DNA of 43,526 nucleotides, taken from the NCBI GenBank assembly GCA_029821635.1, contig JALGSW010000033.1, forward strand, positions 1-43,526, given 5' to 3'. Both the position numbers and the translations under genes were made by a program. Numbering within the stretch: position 1 is the stretch's first letter; every line of letters begins with the position of its first letter. Shown piece after piece: positions 32,712 to 40,145 of this stretch. Below the pieces are notes generated by a model that had not been told where the DNA came from, did no database searches, and saw nothing but the letters and a program-made list of their open reading frames with translations. Origin of the DNA: Candidatus Zipacnadia bacterium (GTDB lineage Bacteria; Armatimonadota; Zipacnadia; Zipacnadales; UBA5352).

Positions 32712-32734
32712 CCCCTCGCCGGAACGCAGAGGGG
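32712..32734. repeat. hairpin repeat, family 3, between lpxA and lpxB
   Basis: CCCCTC (32712-32717) pairs with GAGGGG (32729-32734), loop 11 bases with CGCCGGAACGC. The reverse-complement loop of the hairpin at 2925-2950 has a related GCCGTTCCGGAA. It lies within the lipid A operon, so it may attenuate or process the message between lpxA and lpxB. Confidence 0.4.
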
Positions 32735-32762
32735 AGAGCTCTTCTCGTCCGGCCCGTCTCGC

Positions 32763-33539
32763 CTACGCCTGCTGCCTGCCCCGACCGCCGGCGTTGACCT
32801 GCTCTATGAACTCCACGAACTCCCGCACCACGTCCGACATCGTGCCGCGCTCGCGCAACTGCTCGAGCGCGGCCGAGGTATTCAGGTCCGATCGATAGAC
32901 CATCCTGAACGCCTCGCGCACCGCCGCCTGGTCCTCGCGGCTCACGCCGTTGCGCTGCAGGCCGATGATGTTGATCCCGTGCACCTCGTTGTCCTGCGCG
33001 GTGGTGAAAGGGGGAATGTCGCGCGTCACACGCGAGTGCCCGCCGATCATGCACATGCGCCCGATGGTGACGTACTGATGCAGCCCGGTCAGACCGCCGA
33101 TGATCGCGCGATCGTGTACGACGCAGTGCCCGCCGAGGGCCGCGAAGCTCGTCACGTTGCACTTCGAGCCGATCTGCACGTTGTGCCCGAGGTGCGCGTA
33201 GGCCATCAGGAAGTTGCCGTCACCGACGACCGTCTCGGCGCCCTCGCCGGTCGCGCGATGAATCGTCACGTACTCGCGGATCAGGTTGTTGTCGCCGATG
33301 CGCACGAAGCTCGGCTCGCCCCTGAACTTTGCGTCCTGCGGCAGCGAGCCAATGACGACGCCGACGTCGAGCTGGTTCCCGCTGCCCATCGTCACGCCCG
33401 AGCGGATCACGCAGTGCGGGCCGACGGTGCAGTTGTCACCGATCACGACGCCGTCTTCGATGATGCTGAACGGAGCGACCTGCACGCCCGCGCCCAGTTC
33501 CGCCCCCGGATCCACGATTGCTGTCGGATGAATCGTCAT
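32763..33539 (-). CDS. lpxA: UDP-N-acetylglucosamine acyltransferase LpxA
   Basis: LpxA transfers a 3-hydroxyacyl chain from ACP to UDP-GlcNAc, the first committed lipid A step. The 258-residue protein begins MTIHPTAIVDPGAELGAGVQ and consists of left-handed beta-helix hexapeptide repeats up to about residue 185, with the family insert SLPQDAKFRGEPS (65-77). The catalytic block is AYAHLGHNVQIG, where His119 aligns with the essential histidine (His125 in E. coli). FGGLTGLHQ-type text appears as IIGGLTGLHQYVTIG, and the helical C-terminus follows (REAFRMVYRSDLNTSAALEQL). It lies 15 bases after fabZ. Acyl length selectivity cannot be read. lpxC and lpxD are not in this window. Confidence 0.94.
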   Translation of the reverse strand: MTIHPTAIVDPGAELGAGVQVAPFSIIEDGVVIGDNCTVGPHCVIRSGVTMGSGNQLDVGVVIGSLPQDAKFRGEPSFVRIGDNNLIREYVTIHRATGEGAETVVGDGNFLMAYAHLGHNVQIGSKCNVTSFAALGGHCVVHDRAIIGGLTGLHQYVTIGRMCMIGGHSRVTRDIPPFTTAQDNEVHGINIIGLQRNGVSREDQAAVREAFRMVYRSDLNTSAALEQLRERGTMSDVVREFVEFIEQVNAGGRGRQQA

Positions 33540-33554
33540 GGCTCCCTCCGGGGA

Positions 33555-34013
33555 TTACCCGCCCGCTTCGCCCGCTTCGGCGGCGGGGGGCGTAATGAGT
33601 GCGAACATCAGCTCGGCCTCGGCTGCAACCTCGTCGTCCACCAGCGCGACACCCTTCACCTTGCCGATGGTGGACTTGCGTCGCAGCATCTCGACCTCAA
33701 AGCGGATCTGGTCGCCGGGCACGACCTGGCGGCGGAAGCGCGCTCTGTCCACGCCGCCGAACAGCGCCAGCTTGCCCTCGGCTTCGAGGCCCGTGAGCAG
33801 CAGCACGCCGCCCACCTGCGCCATCGCCTCGAGGATCAGCACGCCGGGGAAGACGGGGTTGTCGGGCCAGTGGCCGGTGAACTGTGGTTCGTTTGCAGTC
33901 ACGTTCTTGATCCCGACCGCGCGCACTCCCGGCTCCAGCTCGATGATCCTGTCAACGAGCAGGAACGGGTAGCGGTGCGGGAGGATCGCCATGATATCCC
34001 GTGTGTGAAGCAT
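33555..34013 (-). CDS. fabZ: 3-hydroxyacyl-ACP dehydratase FabZ
   Basis: FabZ dehydrates 3-hydroxyacyl-ACP in fatty acid synthesis, competing with LpxA for the same substrate. The 152-residue hot-dog protein has [23 protein letters not shown] at its start, the catalytic region [23 protein letters not shown] with His48 and Glu62, and [22 protein letters not shown]. The ATG at 34013 is preferred to a TTG at 34016, with CAGGAGG upstream (minus strand, about 34020-34026). It is the first gene of the lipid A operon under the perfect promoter at 34123-34152, with a leader of about 100 bases in which no clear regulatory fold was found. Pairing of fabZ with lpxA is common in diderms and balances fatty acid and lipid A flux. 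Confidence 0.93.
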   Translation of the reverse strand: MLHTRDIMAILPHRYPFLLVDRIIELEPGVRAVGIKNVTANEPQFTGHWPDNPVFPGVLILEAMAQVGGVLLLTGLEAEGKLALFGGVDRARFRRQVVPGDQIRFEVEMLRRKSTIGKVKGVALVDDEVAAEAELMFALITPPAAEAGEAGG

Positions 34014-34122
34014 CAACAGGCGCCTCCTGAATAATGCATGGACCGTCCCGGGCTCCGCAGGCGAAAGGTGTCAGCCGCGAGCCCGCGACGGCCGCACGAG
34101 CCCATCCGCGAAAGCCTCGGCG

Positions 34123-34152
34123 ATTATATCAGAGCGCTCAAACGAGTGTCAA
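34123..34152 (-). promoter_or_regulatory. consensus sigma70 promoter of the fabZ-lpxA-lpxB... operon
   Basis: On the minus strand TTGACA (34152-34147), 18-base spacer, TATAAT (34128-34123). Both boxes are perfect. Transcription should start near 34116, leaving about 100 bases before fabZ. It lies in the 195-base gap after the HD-domain gene, so lipid A genes are separated from lgt/lspA. Confidence 0.85.
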
Positions 34153-34208
34153 ACCGGGGCACGGCGGCGGCGACGGTAACGGGAGCAACGGCAGAGGCGT
34201 CGCCCGTC

Positions 34209-34877
34209 TCAGAGCAGCGGCACGTCGTTGATAACCAGGCGGAAGTCGCAGCCAAGCAGGTACGCCGACTTGCGGCTGATGACCATCCGCGTGAGGAAGA
34301 TCTCGAAGTACTCCATCACCGAGCCGATCTCGGTGTCGATCGTGAGGTCGAGGCTGATCGACTTCGTCTCCGGCGAGACCTCGAGCTTGGTGTCTCGCGC
34401 AGCGTAGTTGATGCGGTCGTGGATATCCCACGCGGCCATCTGCGGATTGCGCACCCGTTCGCGCGCCACGTCGGCCTTGTCGCCGATCAGGAGCGCCGCG
34501 CCGAGGTCCGAGGTCGGCTCGGCGTTCTCCTGCTCGTCATGGCCGCCGATCGCCGCCGCGATCCGCGTCACCTCGCGGATCGGCATCCCGCGCCGGCGCA
34601 GAAGGTCGTAGGCAAGCAGCGCACTCGTGGTCGAGTGGCTGTGGCGCGAAATCAGGTTGCCGATGTCGTGCAGCAGGCCGGCGATCTTCGCCAGCTCGAC
34701 CTGACGCTCACCGTAGCGCTCGAGCTTCTCGAGGATCATCCCCGCGTTCCCGGCGACGATCCGCGCGTGGCGCATCCCATGTTCCGTGTACCCGATTGCC
34801 TTCATCTGCTCGTCGGCCGCCGCGATCATCTCGCGGACCTCGGGGTCGGCGCGCAGCGACTCATACGTGACCGGCAT
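34209..34877 (-). CDS. HD domain phosphohydrolase
   Basis: A 222-residue HD-superfamily protein. Motif residues: His33/His37 in TEHGMRHARIV, His70-Asp71 in GLLHDIGNLI, His79/His81 in SRHSHS, and a later conserved GGHDEQENAE. A second half (TDLGAALLIGDKADVARERVRNP) carries an aspartate characteristic of the fifth ligand, then a beta-rich end (KSISLDLTIDTEIGSVMEYFEIFLTRM). The domain usually hydrolyses phosphate esters or cyclic/alarmone nucleotides; the substrate is unknown. The start at 34877 is preferred to 34901 because AGGAG lies 7 bases upstream and overlap with lgt is avoided. It follows lgt by 16 bases and so is in the lspA/lgt unit. Confidence 0.8.
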   Translation of the reverse strand: MPVTYESLRADPEVREMIAAADEQMKAIGYTEHGMRHARIVAGNAGMILEKLERYGERQVELAKIAGLLHDIGNLISRHSHSTTSALLAYDLLRRRGMPIREVTRIAAAIGGHDEQENAEPTSDLGAALLIGDKADVARERVRNPQMAAWDIHDRINYAARDTKLEVSPETKSISLDLTIDTEIGSVMEYFEIFLTRMVISRKSAYLLGCDFRLVINDVPLL

Positions 34878-34893
34878 CTGTTCGCTCCTGTCC

Positions 34894-35898
34894 TCAGTCA
34901 TGGGTCTCTGCAGACGCTTCCGTGTCCTCGGGTGTTCCCCCTGCAGCAGCGCCGGGGGGCCTGCGCGTAAAGAACATCAGGGCGGCCGCGGCCAGCGCGA
35001 TGCAGATGCTGGCGAACTGCGCGATCGTCAGCGCGGGGATCGGCCCGAAAAGCTCGGCCGATGCGCCCTTGCGGAAGATCTCCACGATGAAACGCAGGCC
35101 CGAGTAGATCACAAGGTAGCTCAAGAAGAGGTGCCCCGGCCGCCGGATGTGCTTGCGGATCAGCAGAAGCACAGCGAAGATCACGAGGCTGCCCAGCGCC
35201 GCATAGAGCTGCGCCGGGTGTCGCGGGATGGCCTCGCCACCGGTGCCGGCGATGTGGGGGAGAGCGATCGCCCACGGCAGGTCGCTCGGCGCGCCGTGGC
35301 AGCATCCGTTGAGGAAGCAGCCGACGCGCGTGAACGCGTAGCCGATCGCAATCGACGGCGTCACCAGGTCCACCACCCGCGGGAAGCTGATCCCACGCCG
35401 CCAAACGTAAAGCGCGCACCCCGCCATTCCGCCGACCAGGCCTCCGTGGAAGCTCAGCCCGCCTTCCCAGACCCTAAAGATATCGAGCGGGTCCCCGGCG
35501 AAGTCGCCCCAGTTGAGCGCGACGGCGAGCAGTCGCGAGCCGATGACGGCGCCGATGAGGATCGCGAGCGTCACGTCGATCAGCATGTCGGCGTCGATTT
35601 CATCATCGTTGCGGCTGTCCCAGATCGCCCACGCCATGCCCGCGATGAATCCGAACATGAGCGTGGTGCCCCACGCGCGCACCGAGACCGGCCCCCAGCG
35701 TTGCAGGCCCAGCGAGATGCCCGCGCCGAGGGCGACGCCGATGAGGGGCATGACGACGAGTCGGAGGTGGTTCGGCCAGGCGCCGACGCGCCGCTGTTCG
35801 TAGGCTTCAAGCAGCAGCCCTGCGCCGCCGAGGATCAGGCACAGGAGCACTGCGGCCCAGGCGGGTGGCCCGGGAATTGAGAAAAGCACTGGGCACAT
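34894..35898 (-). CDS. lgt: prolipoprotein diacylglyceryl transferase Lgt
   Basis: Lgt attaches diacylglycerol to the lipobox cysteine of prolipoproteins (such as the one at 2215-2871). The 334-residue, multi-helix protein has the signature GGLSFHGGLVGG at about 146-157 (His151), RVGCFLNGCCHGAPSDLPWAI at 191-211, and HPAQLYAALGSL, then R near LRFIVEIFR. About 70 N-terminal residues, with one or two extra helices (AVLLCLILGGAGLLLEAYEQ; LVVMPLIGVALGAGI), precede the VRAWGTTLMFGF block that normally starts the protein, so it is longer than usual. The family tyrosine in the 'RWYG' block is tryptophan here (RAWG, residue 76). The C-terminal tail is acidic. It starts 4 bases after lspA. Confidence 0.9.
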   Translation of the reverse strand: MCPVLFSIPGPPAWAAVLLCLILGGAGLLLEAYEQRRVGAWPNHLRLVVMPLIGVALGAGISLGLQRWGPVSVRAWGTTLMFGFIAGMAWAIWDSRNDDEIDADMLIDVTLAILIGAVIGSRLLAVALNWGDFAGDPLDIFRVWEGGLSFHGGLVGGMAGCALYVWRRGISFPRVVDLVTPSIAIGYAFTRVGCFLNGCCHGAPSDLPWAIALPHIAGTGGEAIPRHPAQLYAALGSLVIFAVLLLIRKHIRRPGHLFLSYLVIYSGLRFIVEIFRKGASAELFGPIPALTIAQFASICIALAAAALMFFTRRPPGAAAGGTPEDTEASAETHD

Positions 35899-35902
35899 GA
35901 GG

Positions 35903-36421
35903 TCAGTCGCTGTCCTCTCCGCTACAGAAGCACTGGGGATTGCCGAGGATCGTGGCGATGATGAGCAAACCGGCGCCGACCGTGATCGCGATGTCTGCTA
36001 TGTTGAAGACGGGCCAGAAATGTACGTCGATGTAGTCGATCACGTAGCCGATGCGCACGCGATCGATAAGATTCCCGAGCGCGCCGCCCATGACCGAGGC
36101 GATGCCCACTGCGAGCAGTCGGCTGCCGCCCAGGCGCGGCGCGAGCACCACCAGCGCGCCCACGACCACCACCGCCACGATCGCCAGCAGCACCGTGCTC
36201 GCCGAGAACATCCCGAAGGCGCCGCCGGTGTTCGTGGCCCAGGTGAGGCTGAGCCAGGACGCAATGGGCACCGAATCGAGGGGACGCAGCCACAGTACGG
36301 CCGCCAGCTTGGCAGCCTGATCGGCCACCACGAGGGCGGCGGCGATCAGGTAGACCAAGCCTGCGGTCCGCCCGCACGCCGGAGCGCCCGTGATGGGTGC
36401 GGCGGGCTCAGGCCCGCTCAC
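35903..36421 (-). CDS. lspA: lipoprotein signal peptidase LspA
   Basis: LspA cleaves the signal peptide of diacylglyceryl-modified prolipoproteins. The 172-residue, four-helix aspartyl protease shows [10 protein letters not shown] in the first helix, the [12 protein letters not shown] block, [24 protein letters not shown] with one catalytic aspartate (in VIDYID) and [14 protein letters not shown] with the other. Start choice: GTG at 36421 overlaps the TGA of the DksA/TraR gene as GTGA, giving normal length; ATG 36445 or GTG 36454 would lie inside the upstream gene. The cytoplasmic tail contains a CFCS cysteine pair. It belongs to the dksA-lspA-lgt-HD unit, a common arrangement beside ileS. 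Confidence 0.92.
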   Translation of the reverse strand: MSGPEPAAPITGAPACGRTAGLVYLIAAALVVADQAAKLAAVLWLRPLDSVPIASWLSLTWATNTGGAFGMFSASTVLLAIVAVVVVGALVVLAPRLGGSRLLAVGIASVMGGALGNLIDRVRIGYVIDYIDVHFWPVFNIADIAITVGAGLLIIATILGNPQCFCSGEDSD

Positions 36422-36798
36422 ATTCCCGACAGGCCGGACCGGCATTCCTTGCACAGAGTCGCCCAGGGGAGCACAGCCAGACGCTTCTTGGTGATAGGCT
36501 TGTTGCAGCTATCACAGATCCCGTAGGTGCCCTCGTCGACCTTCCCGAGGGCCGCGGTGACCTCGTCAAGCTGCTCGCGTAACGAGGCTCCGACGGCCAT
36601 CGACTGCGCCCGCTCCACTGTCTCGGTCGCAGCGTCCCCGCCCGGCTCGTCGAAGTCCTGGCCCGCCTGCTCCGAGTGCAGGCGGTCGCGTCCCGCCGCC
36701 CGATCCTCAATGCGCTTGAGTTCCCCCTGGAGGCGATCTCTCTCCTCCACGAGTATGCCTTTGTACTTGTCGACATCGAGTTTGCGCGTGCGCGCCAC
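36418..36798 (-). CDS. DksA/TraR family zinc-finger transcription factor
   Basis: A 126-residue RNA polymerase secondary-channel regulator of the DksA/TraR family. A coiled-coil is seen in [25 protein letters not shown] (residues 8-32; only partly quoted as motif [14 protein letters not shown]), followed by an acidic tip ([18 protein letters not shown]). The C4 zinc finger is [14 protein letters not shown]...LCKEC with Cys95, Cys98, Cys116 and Cys119. The usual DxxDxA tip motif is not clean. The GTG at 36798 is chosen as start because GGAGGT (36812-36807) is 8 bases upstream, whereas in-frame starts farther upstream yield a low-complexity, unlikely extension. It follows ileS by 222 bases and precedes lspA. 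Confidence 0.88.
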   Translation of the reverse strand: MARTRKLDVDKYKGILVEERDRLQGELKRIEDRAAGRDRLHSEQAGQDFDEPGGDAATETVERAQSMAVGASLREQLDEVTAALGKVDEGTYGICDSCNKPITKKRLAVLPWATLCKECRSGLSGM

Positions 36799-37020
36799 CG
36801 TCCGTGACCTCCGATGCCCATGATCAGACCGGGGCGGCAATTCCCCCGGCCCGGTCGGGCCACCTTCCTGCGGCCGGAACATTTCTGTAACCGAGCCGTT
36901 ACGCAATGCGGCGGGCAGCGTGGTGTCGCTGCCTCGGGAGGGCCGCCACGCCGGGCGCGGTCCGACGGCCCCGCCGGTTGAGCCCCCGTGCCGGCGCACG
37001 AGGTCTGACGCTCATGGAGC

Positions 37021-39822
37021 TTACCCCGACAGTATCCGGTTTACCCGCTCCGCACACCGGCCACACAGGTCCGGGTGATCCGCGTGCATTCCGGTGCTCT
37101 CCGCGCGCATCCAGCAGCGCGTGCACTTCTCCCCGCCGGCCAGCGATGCCTTCGCCCGCATCCCCGACGGGTCGGCGAGCTCGTCGTGCTCCTCGATGTG
37201 ATGCAGTTGCACCTCGGAGACGATGAACAGCGCCGCGAGGTCGTCCTCCACGCTCTCCAGCGTCGCTCGTGCGCCGTCGGTCAGATACAGGTCCAGTCGC
37301 GCCTCCAGCGGGTTCTGCACCTCGCCGGCGTCCTTGGCCTCCTCCAGTGCCGCCATCGCCACACGCCGCAGCGCCAGCACCTCGTGCCACTTCCCGGCCA
37401 GCGCGTCGTCGAGCAGCTCGGCATCCACCTCCGGCCAGTCGGCGAGCTGCACGCTCTCGGGCAGACTCGCGTCCACCTCGTCGCGCATGAAGCCCCACAG
37501 CTCGTCGGCGGTGAAGGTCAGCACCGGTGCGATCATCCTCGCCAGCGCCGTGAGGATCCGCCACAGCGTCGTCTGCGCCGAGCGCCGCACGGGCGAACCG
37601 GGCACGTCTGTATAGAGCCGGTCCTTGAGCACGTTCAGGTAGAACGAGCTCAGATCGGTGTCGCAGAGCGCGTGGATCTCACGGTAGACGATATGCAGAT
37701 CCCAGCGGTCGTAGGCCTCGGTGATCGCCTTGATGCGCCGCTGGAGCCGATCGAGCGCCCAGCGGTCGATCTCCGTCAGCTCCGAGTTCGGGACGGCGTC
37801 CGCGGCCGGGTCGAAGTCCTGCAGGTTCTGCAGCATGAAGCGCGCGGTGTTGCGCACGCGCCGGTAGGCATCGGCGACCTGGCCGAAGATGTCCTCCGAA
37901 AGCGCCATCTTCTGCCGGAAGTCCCCGTACGTGAACCACATGCGCAGCACATCCGCCCCGTACTGGTCGTAGACCTCCGCGGGGCTGATGATGTTGCCCT
38001 TGCTCTTCGAGAGTTTCGAGCCGGTCTCGTCCACGAAGAAGCCGTGGCCGACGACCGTCCGGTAGGGGGCCGGATCGCCCAGCGCGATCGCGACCCACAG
38101 CGACGTCTGGAACCAGCACTGGTACTGGTCGTCGCCCTCAAGGTAGAGGTCCGCCGGGAAGGAAAGTTCCGGGTTCTGGCGCAGCACGCTGTAGTGCGAG
38201 CAGCCCGAGTCCACCCAGACGGACATGATGTCCGGCTCCTTGCTGAAGGTGTTGCCCTCGCAGCCCTCGGCCACGCAGGTGATGCCTTCGGGCAGCAGGT
38301 CGGCGGCCTCGCGCTCCCACCACACGTCCGCGCCGTGCTCCGCGACGAGCGCGCTCAGGTGGGCGATCGTCTCCTCGGTGATGAGCCGCTCGCCACACTC
38401 CTCGCAGTAAAAGACCGGGATCGGCACACCCCAGACGCGCTGGCGCGAGATGCACCAGTCAGGGCGCGACTCGATCATCCCGCCGATCCGCGCCTCGCCC
38501 CAGCTCGGATTCCAGTGGACACCCTTGATCTCCTCAAGCGCGCGCTCGCGCACCTGCTCGATGTCCATGAACCACTGCTTCGTGGCGCGGTAGATCACCG
38601 GCAGGTGGCAGCGCCAGCAGTGCGGGTACTCATGCTCGATCCTCGCCTCGGCCACCAGCGCCCCGAGGTCGCGCAGCACGTCCTTGACCTGCTCGTTGGA
38701 CTGGTCGGCCACGAGGCCTGAGAGCCGCTCGCCCGCCTCGTCCGTGTAGCGGCCGAGGTCGTCGAGCGGGCTGATGACCTGGAGGTCGTAGCGCAGGGCG
38801 GTCTCGTAGTCCTCGAGGCCGTGGCCGGGGGCGGTGTGTACCGCGCCGGTCCCGTCCTCGACGGTGACGTAGTCGGCCAGCACAACCGGCGACTCGCGAT
38901 CGAACATCGGGTGCTTCGTGACGAGCCCCTCGAGCTCGGCGCCGTTGAAGCGCGCGACGATCTCGTAGCTCTCCACGCCGCACTCGGCCATCGAGCGCGC
39001 CACCAGCTCCTCGGCGAGCAGATAGAACCGCTCGCCGGCGTCCACGAGCGCGTAGTCGGCGTCCTCCAAGAGCGCGATCGCGGTGTTGCCGGGGATCGTC
39101 CACGGGGTGGTCGTCCAGATCAGGAAGCCGACCGGGCCCGCCGGCGGGTTCTCCATCGGCAACGCGGCGGGGTCAACGAGCTCGAACGCCACGTAGATCG
39201 CGGGCGCGGTGCGCGTCTCGTACTCAATCTCGTCCTCGGCCAGCGCGGTCACACAGTGATAGCACCAGTACACGGGCCGCAGGGCGCGGTAGACGAGCCC
39301 GTTGAGGGCGATCTTGCCGAACGCCTCGATCTGTTTGGACTGGTACTCGGGTGAGAGCGTGAGGTAGGGGTTGTCCCAGTCGCCTCGCACGCCAATGCGC
39401 TTGAACTGCTCGCGCTGCGTGTCCACGTATCCGAGCGCGAGGTCGTGGCAGAGCTGCCGCCACTCAAGCACGGAGACCTCATGGCGCATGATCCCGAGGT
39501 TCTTCTGCACGCTCTGCTCGGTAGGCAGGCCCTGGGTGTCCCAACCGGGCACGTAGGGGCAGTCGAAGCCGCGCATGGTCTTGTATTTGATCGTGATGTC
39601 TTTGAGGATCTTGTTCAGCGCCTGCCCGAGGTGGATGTCACCGTTAGCGTAGGGAGGGCCGTCGTGCAGGATGTAGGTGGGCGCTCCGGCGCGCAGCTCC
39701 CGGACGCGGGCGTAGATGTCCATCGCCTGCCACTGCGCGAGGATCTGCGGCTCGCGCTCGGGGAGGTTGCCGCGCATCGGGAACTGGGTTCGTAGCAGGT
39801 TGAGCGTGTCCTTGTAGTCCAT
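37021..39822 (-). CDS. ileS: isoleucine--tRNA ligase
   Basis: Charges tRNA-Ile with isoleucine. The 933-residue product carries the class I catalytic pair: DGPPYANGDIHLGQALNKI at about 54-72 with HLGQ (residues 64-67) in place of HIGH, and GSKLSKSKGN near 600 for KMSKS. The editing domain is present (WTTTPWTIPGNTAI near 235-250), as is the anticodon-binding region (NTARFMLQNL near 665). A C-terminal zinc site CTRCWMRAE...CGRC is present. The ATG at 39822 is preceded by AGAGGAAG 7 bases upstream; a longer start at 39939 would add a low-complexity tail. A promoter is at 39962-39990. No T-box is visible in the leader. Confidence 0.96.
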   Translation of the reverse strand: MDYKDTLNLLRTQFPMRGNLPEREPQILAQWQAMDIYARVRELRAGAPTYILHDGPPYANGDIHLGQALNKILKDITIKYKTMRGFDCPYVPGWDTQGLPTEQSVQKNLGIMRHEVSVLEWRQLCHDLALGYVDTQREQFKRIGVRGDWDNPYLTLSPEYQSKQIEAFGKIALNGLVYRALRPVYWCYHCVTALAEDEIEYETRTAPAIYVAFELVDPAALPMENPPAGPVGFLIWTTTPWTIPGNTAIALLEDADYALVDAGERFYLLAEELVARSMAECGVESYEIVARFNGAELEGLVTKHPMFDRESPVVLADYVTVEDGTGAVHTAPGHGLEDYETALRYDLQVISPLDDLGRYTDEAGERLSGLVADQSNEQVKDVLRDLGALVAEARIEHEYPHCWRCHLPVIYRATKQWFMDIEQVRERALEEIKGVHWNPSWGEARIGGMIESRPDWCISRQRVWGVPIPVFYCEECGERLITEETIAHLSALVAEHGADVWWEREAADLLPEGITCVAEGCEGNTFSKEPDIMSVWVDSGCSHYSVLRQNPELSFPADLYLEGDDQYQCWFQTSLWVAIALGDPAPYRTVVGHGFFVDETGSKLSKSKGNIISPAEVYDQYGADVLRMWFTYGDFRQKMALSEDIFGQVADAYRRVRNTARFMLQNLQDFDPAADAVPNSELTEIDRWALDRLQRRIKAITEAYDRWDLHIVYREIHALCDTDLSSFYLNVLKDRLYTDVPGSPVRRSAQTTLWRILTALARMIAPVLTFTADELWGFMRDEVDASLPESVQLADWPEVDAELLDDALAGKWHEVLALRRVAMAALEEAKDAGEVQNPLEARLDLYLTDGARATLESVEDDLAALFIVSEVQLHHIEEHDELADPSGMRAKASLAGGEKCTRCWMRAESTGMHADHPDLCGRCAERVNRILSG

Positions 39823-40145
39823 CGGCTGACTTCCTCTCGCCGCATGGGCCGAGGTGGGGTAGTGAAACAGTCGCCGAGGCGCGGCACGAAGCGTGCCGGC
39901 CTCCGCGACCATGCAGTTCGCCCGGGTAATGGCGGGCACGGACGCCAGAAGCTGTCAAAGTATGTTATCACATCAGTGCGCTTCTTTCAACCCGACGGCG
40001 CCCGTGGTTACTTCCCGCCCCTGCTCGCGAGCGCCGATGCGCACGACTGCATCCCGCGCCGCTCAAGTACTCGTGCAGGAATCCGAGCAGGGAAGAGGAA
40101 GTTGGCGACGAGGGTAGATCGTGTCGGGCAACAGGAGGACAACCG
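39823..40145. other. divergent intergenic region between ileS and the TMEM43-like gene
   Basis: 323 bases without a plausible gene. It holds the minus-strand ileS promoter (39962-39990) and a small perfect hairpin in the ileS leader (GGCACG-AAG-CGTGCC on plus, 39882-39896). The plus-side gene has a clear ribosome site (AGGAGGAC, 40132-40139) but no confident promoter. The T-box consensus is absent. Confidence 0.6.
39962..39990 (-). promoter_or_regulatory. sigma70-type promoter of ileS
   Basis: On the minus strand TTGAAA (39990-39985), 17-base spacer, TAACAT (39967-39962). The -10 is the same TAACAT as in the GH26-gene promoter. The leader to the ATG at 39822 is about 130 bases. Confidence 0.6.

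Noticed and set aside
29149-33952. Single ATCCTGT heptamers at 29149-29155 and 33946-33952
   Set aside because: Both lie inside coding sequence (msbA and fabZ) as isolated copies without the 21-base period.
34089-34100. Possible extra copy of the family-1 repeat in the fabZ leader (reverse complement of CTCGTGCGGCCG)
   Set aside because: The partner end GGGCCGACCTCGCG is absent and the match is short; probably chance in GC-rich DNA. The same holds for CTCGTGCGGCCC-like text inside lpxB near 31907.
36402-36417. GCGGGC-TCAG-GCCCGC hairpin at the dksA-like/lspA junction
   Set aside because: It is inside the lspA coding region immediately after the upstream stop; no T-run, so not called a terminator. 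An effect on lspA initiation is possible but unsupported.
36799-37020. N-terminal extension of the DksA/TraR gene up to 36999
   Set aside because: The extension is low-complexity Arg/Gly/Pro sequence, while GTG 36798 has a strong ribosome site and gives normal family length.
39823-39960. T-box riboswitch in the ileS leader
   Set aside because: No TGGNACCGCG-like T-box sequence and no antiterminator/terminator pair; only a small GGCACG/CGTGCC hairpin is seen.
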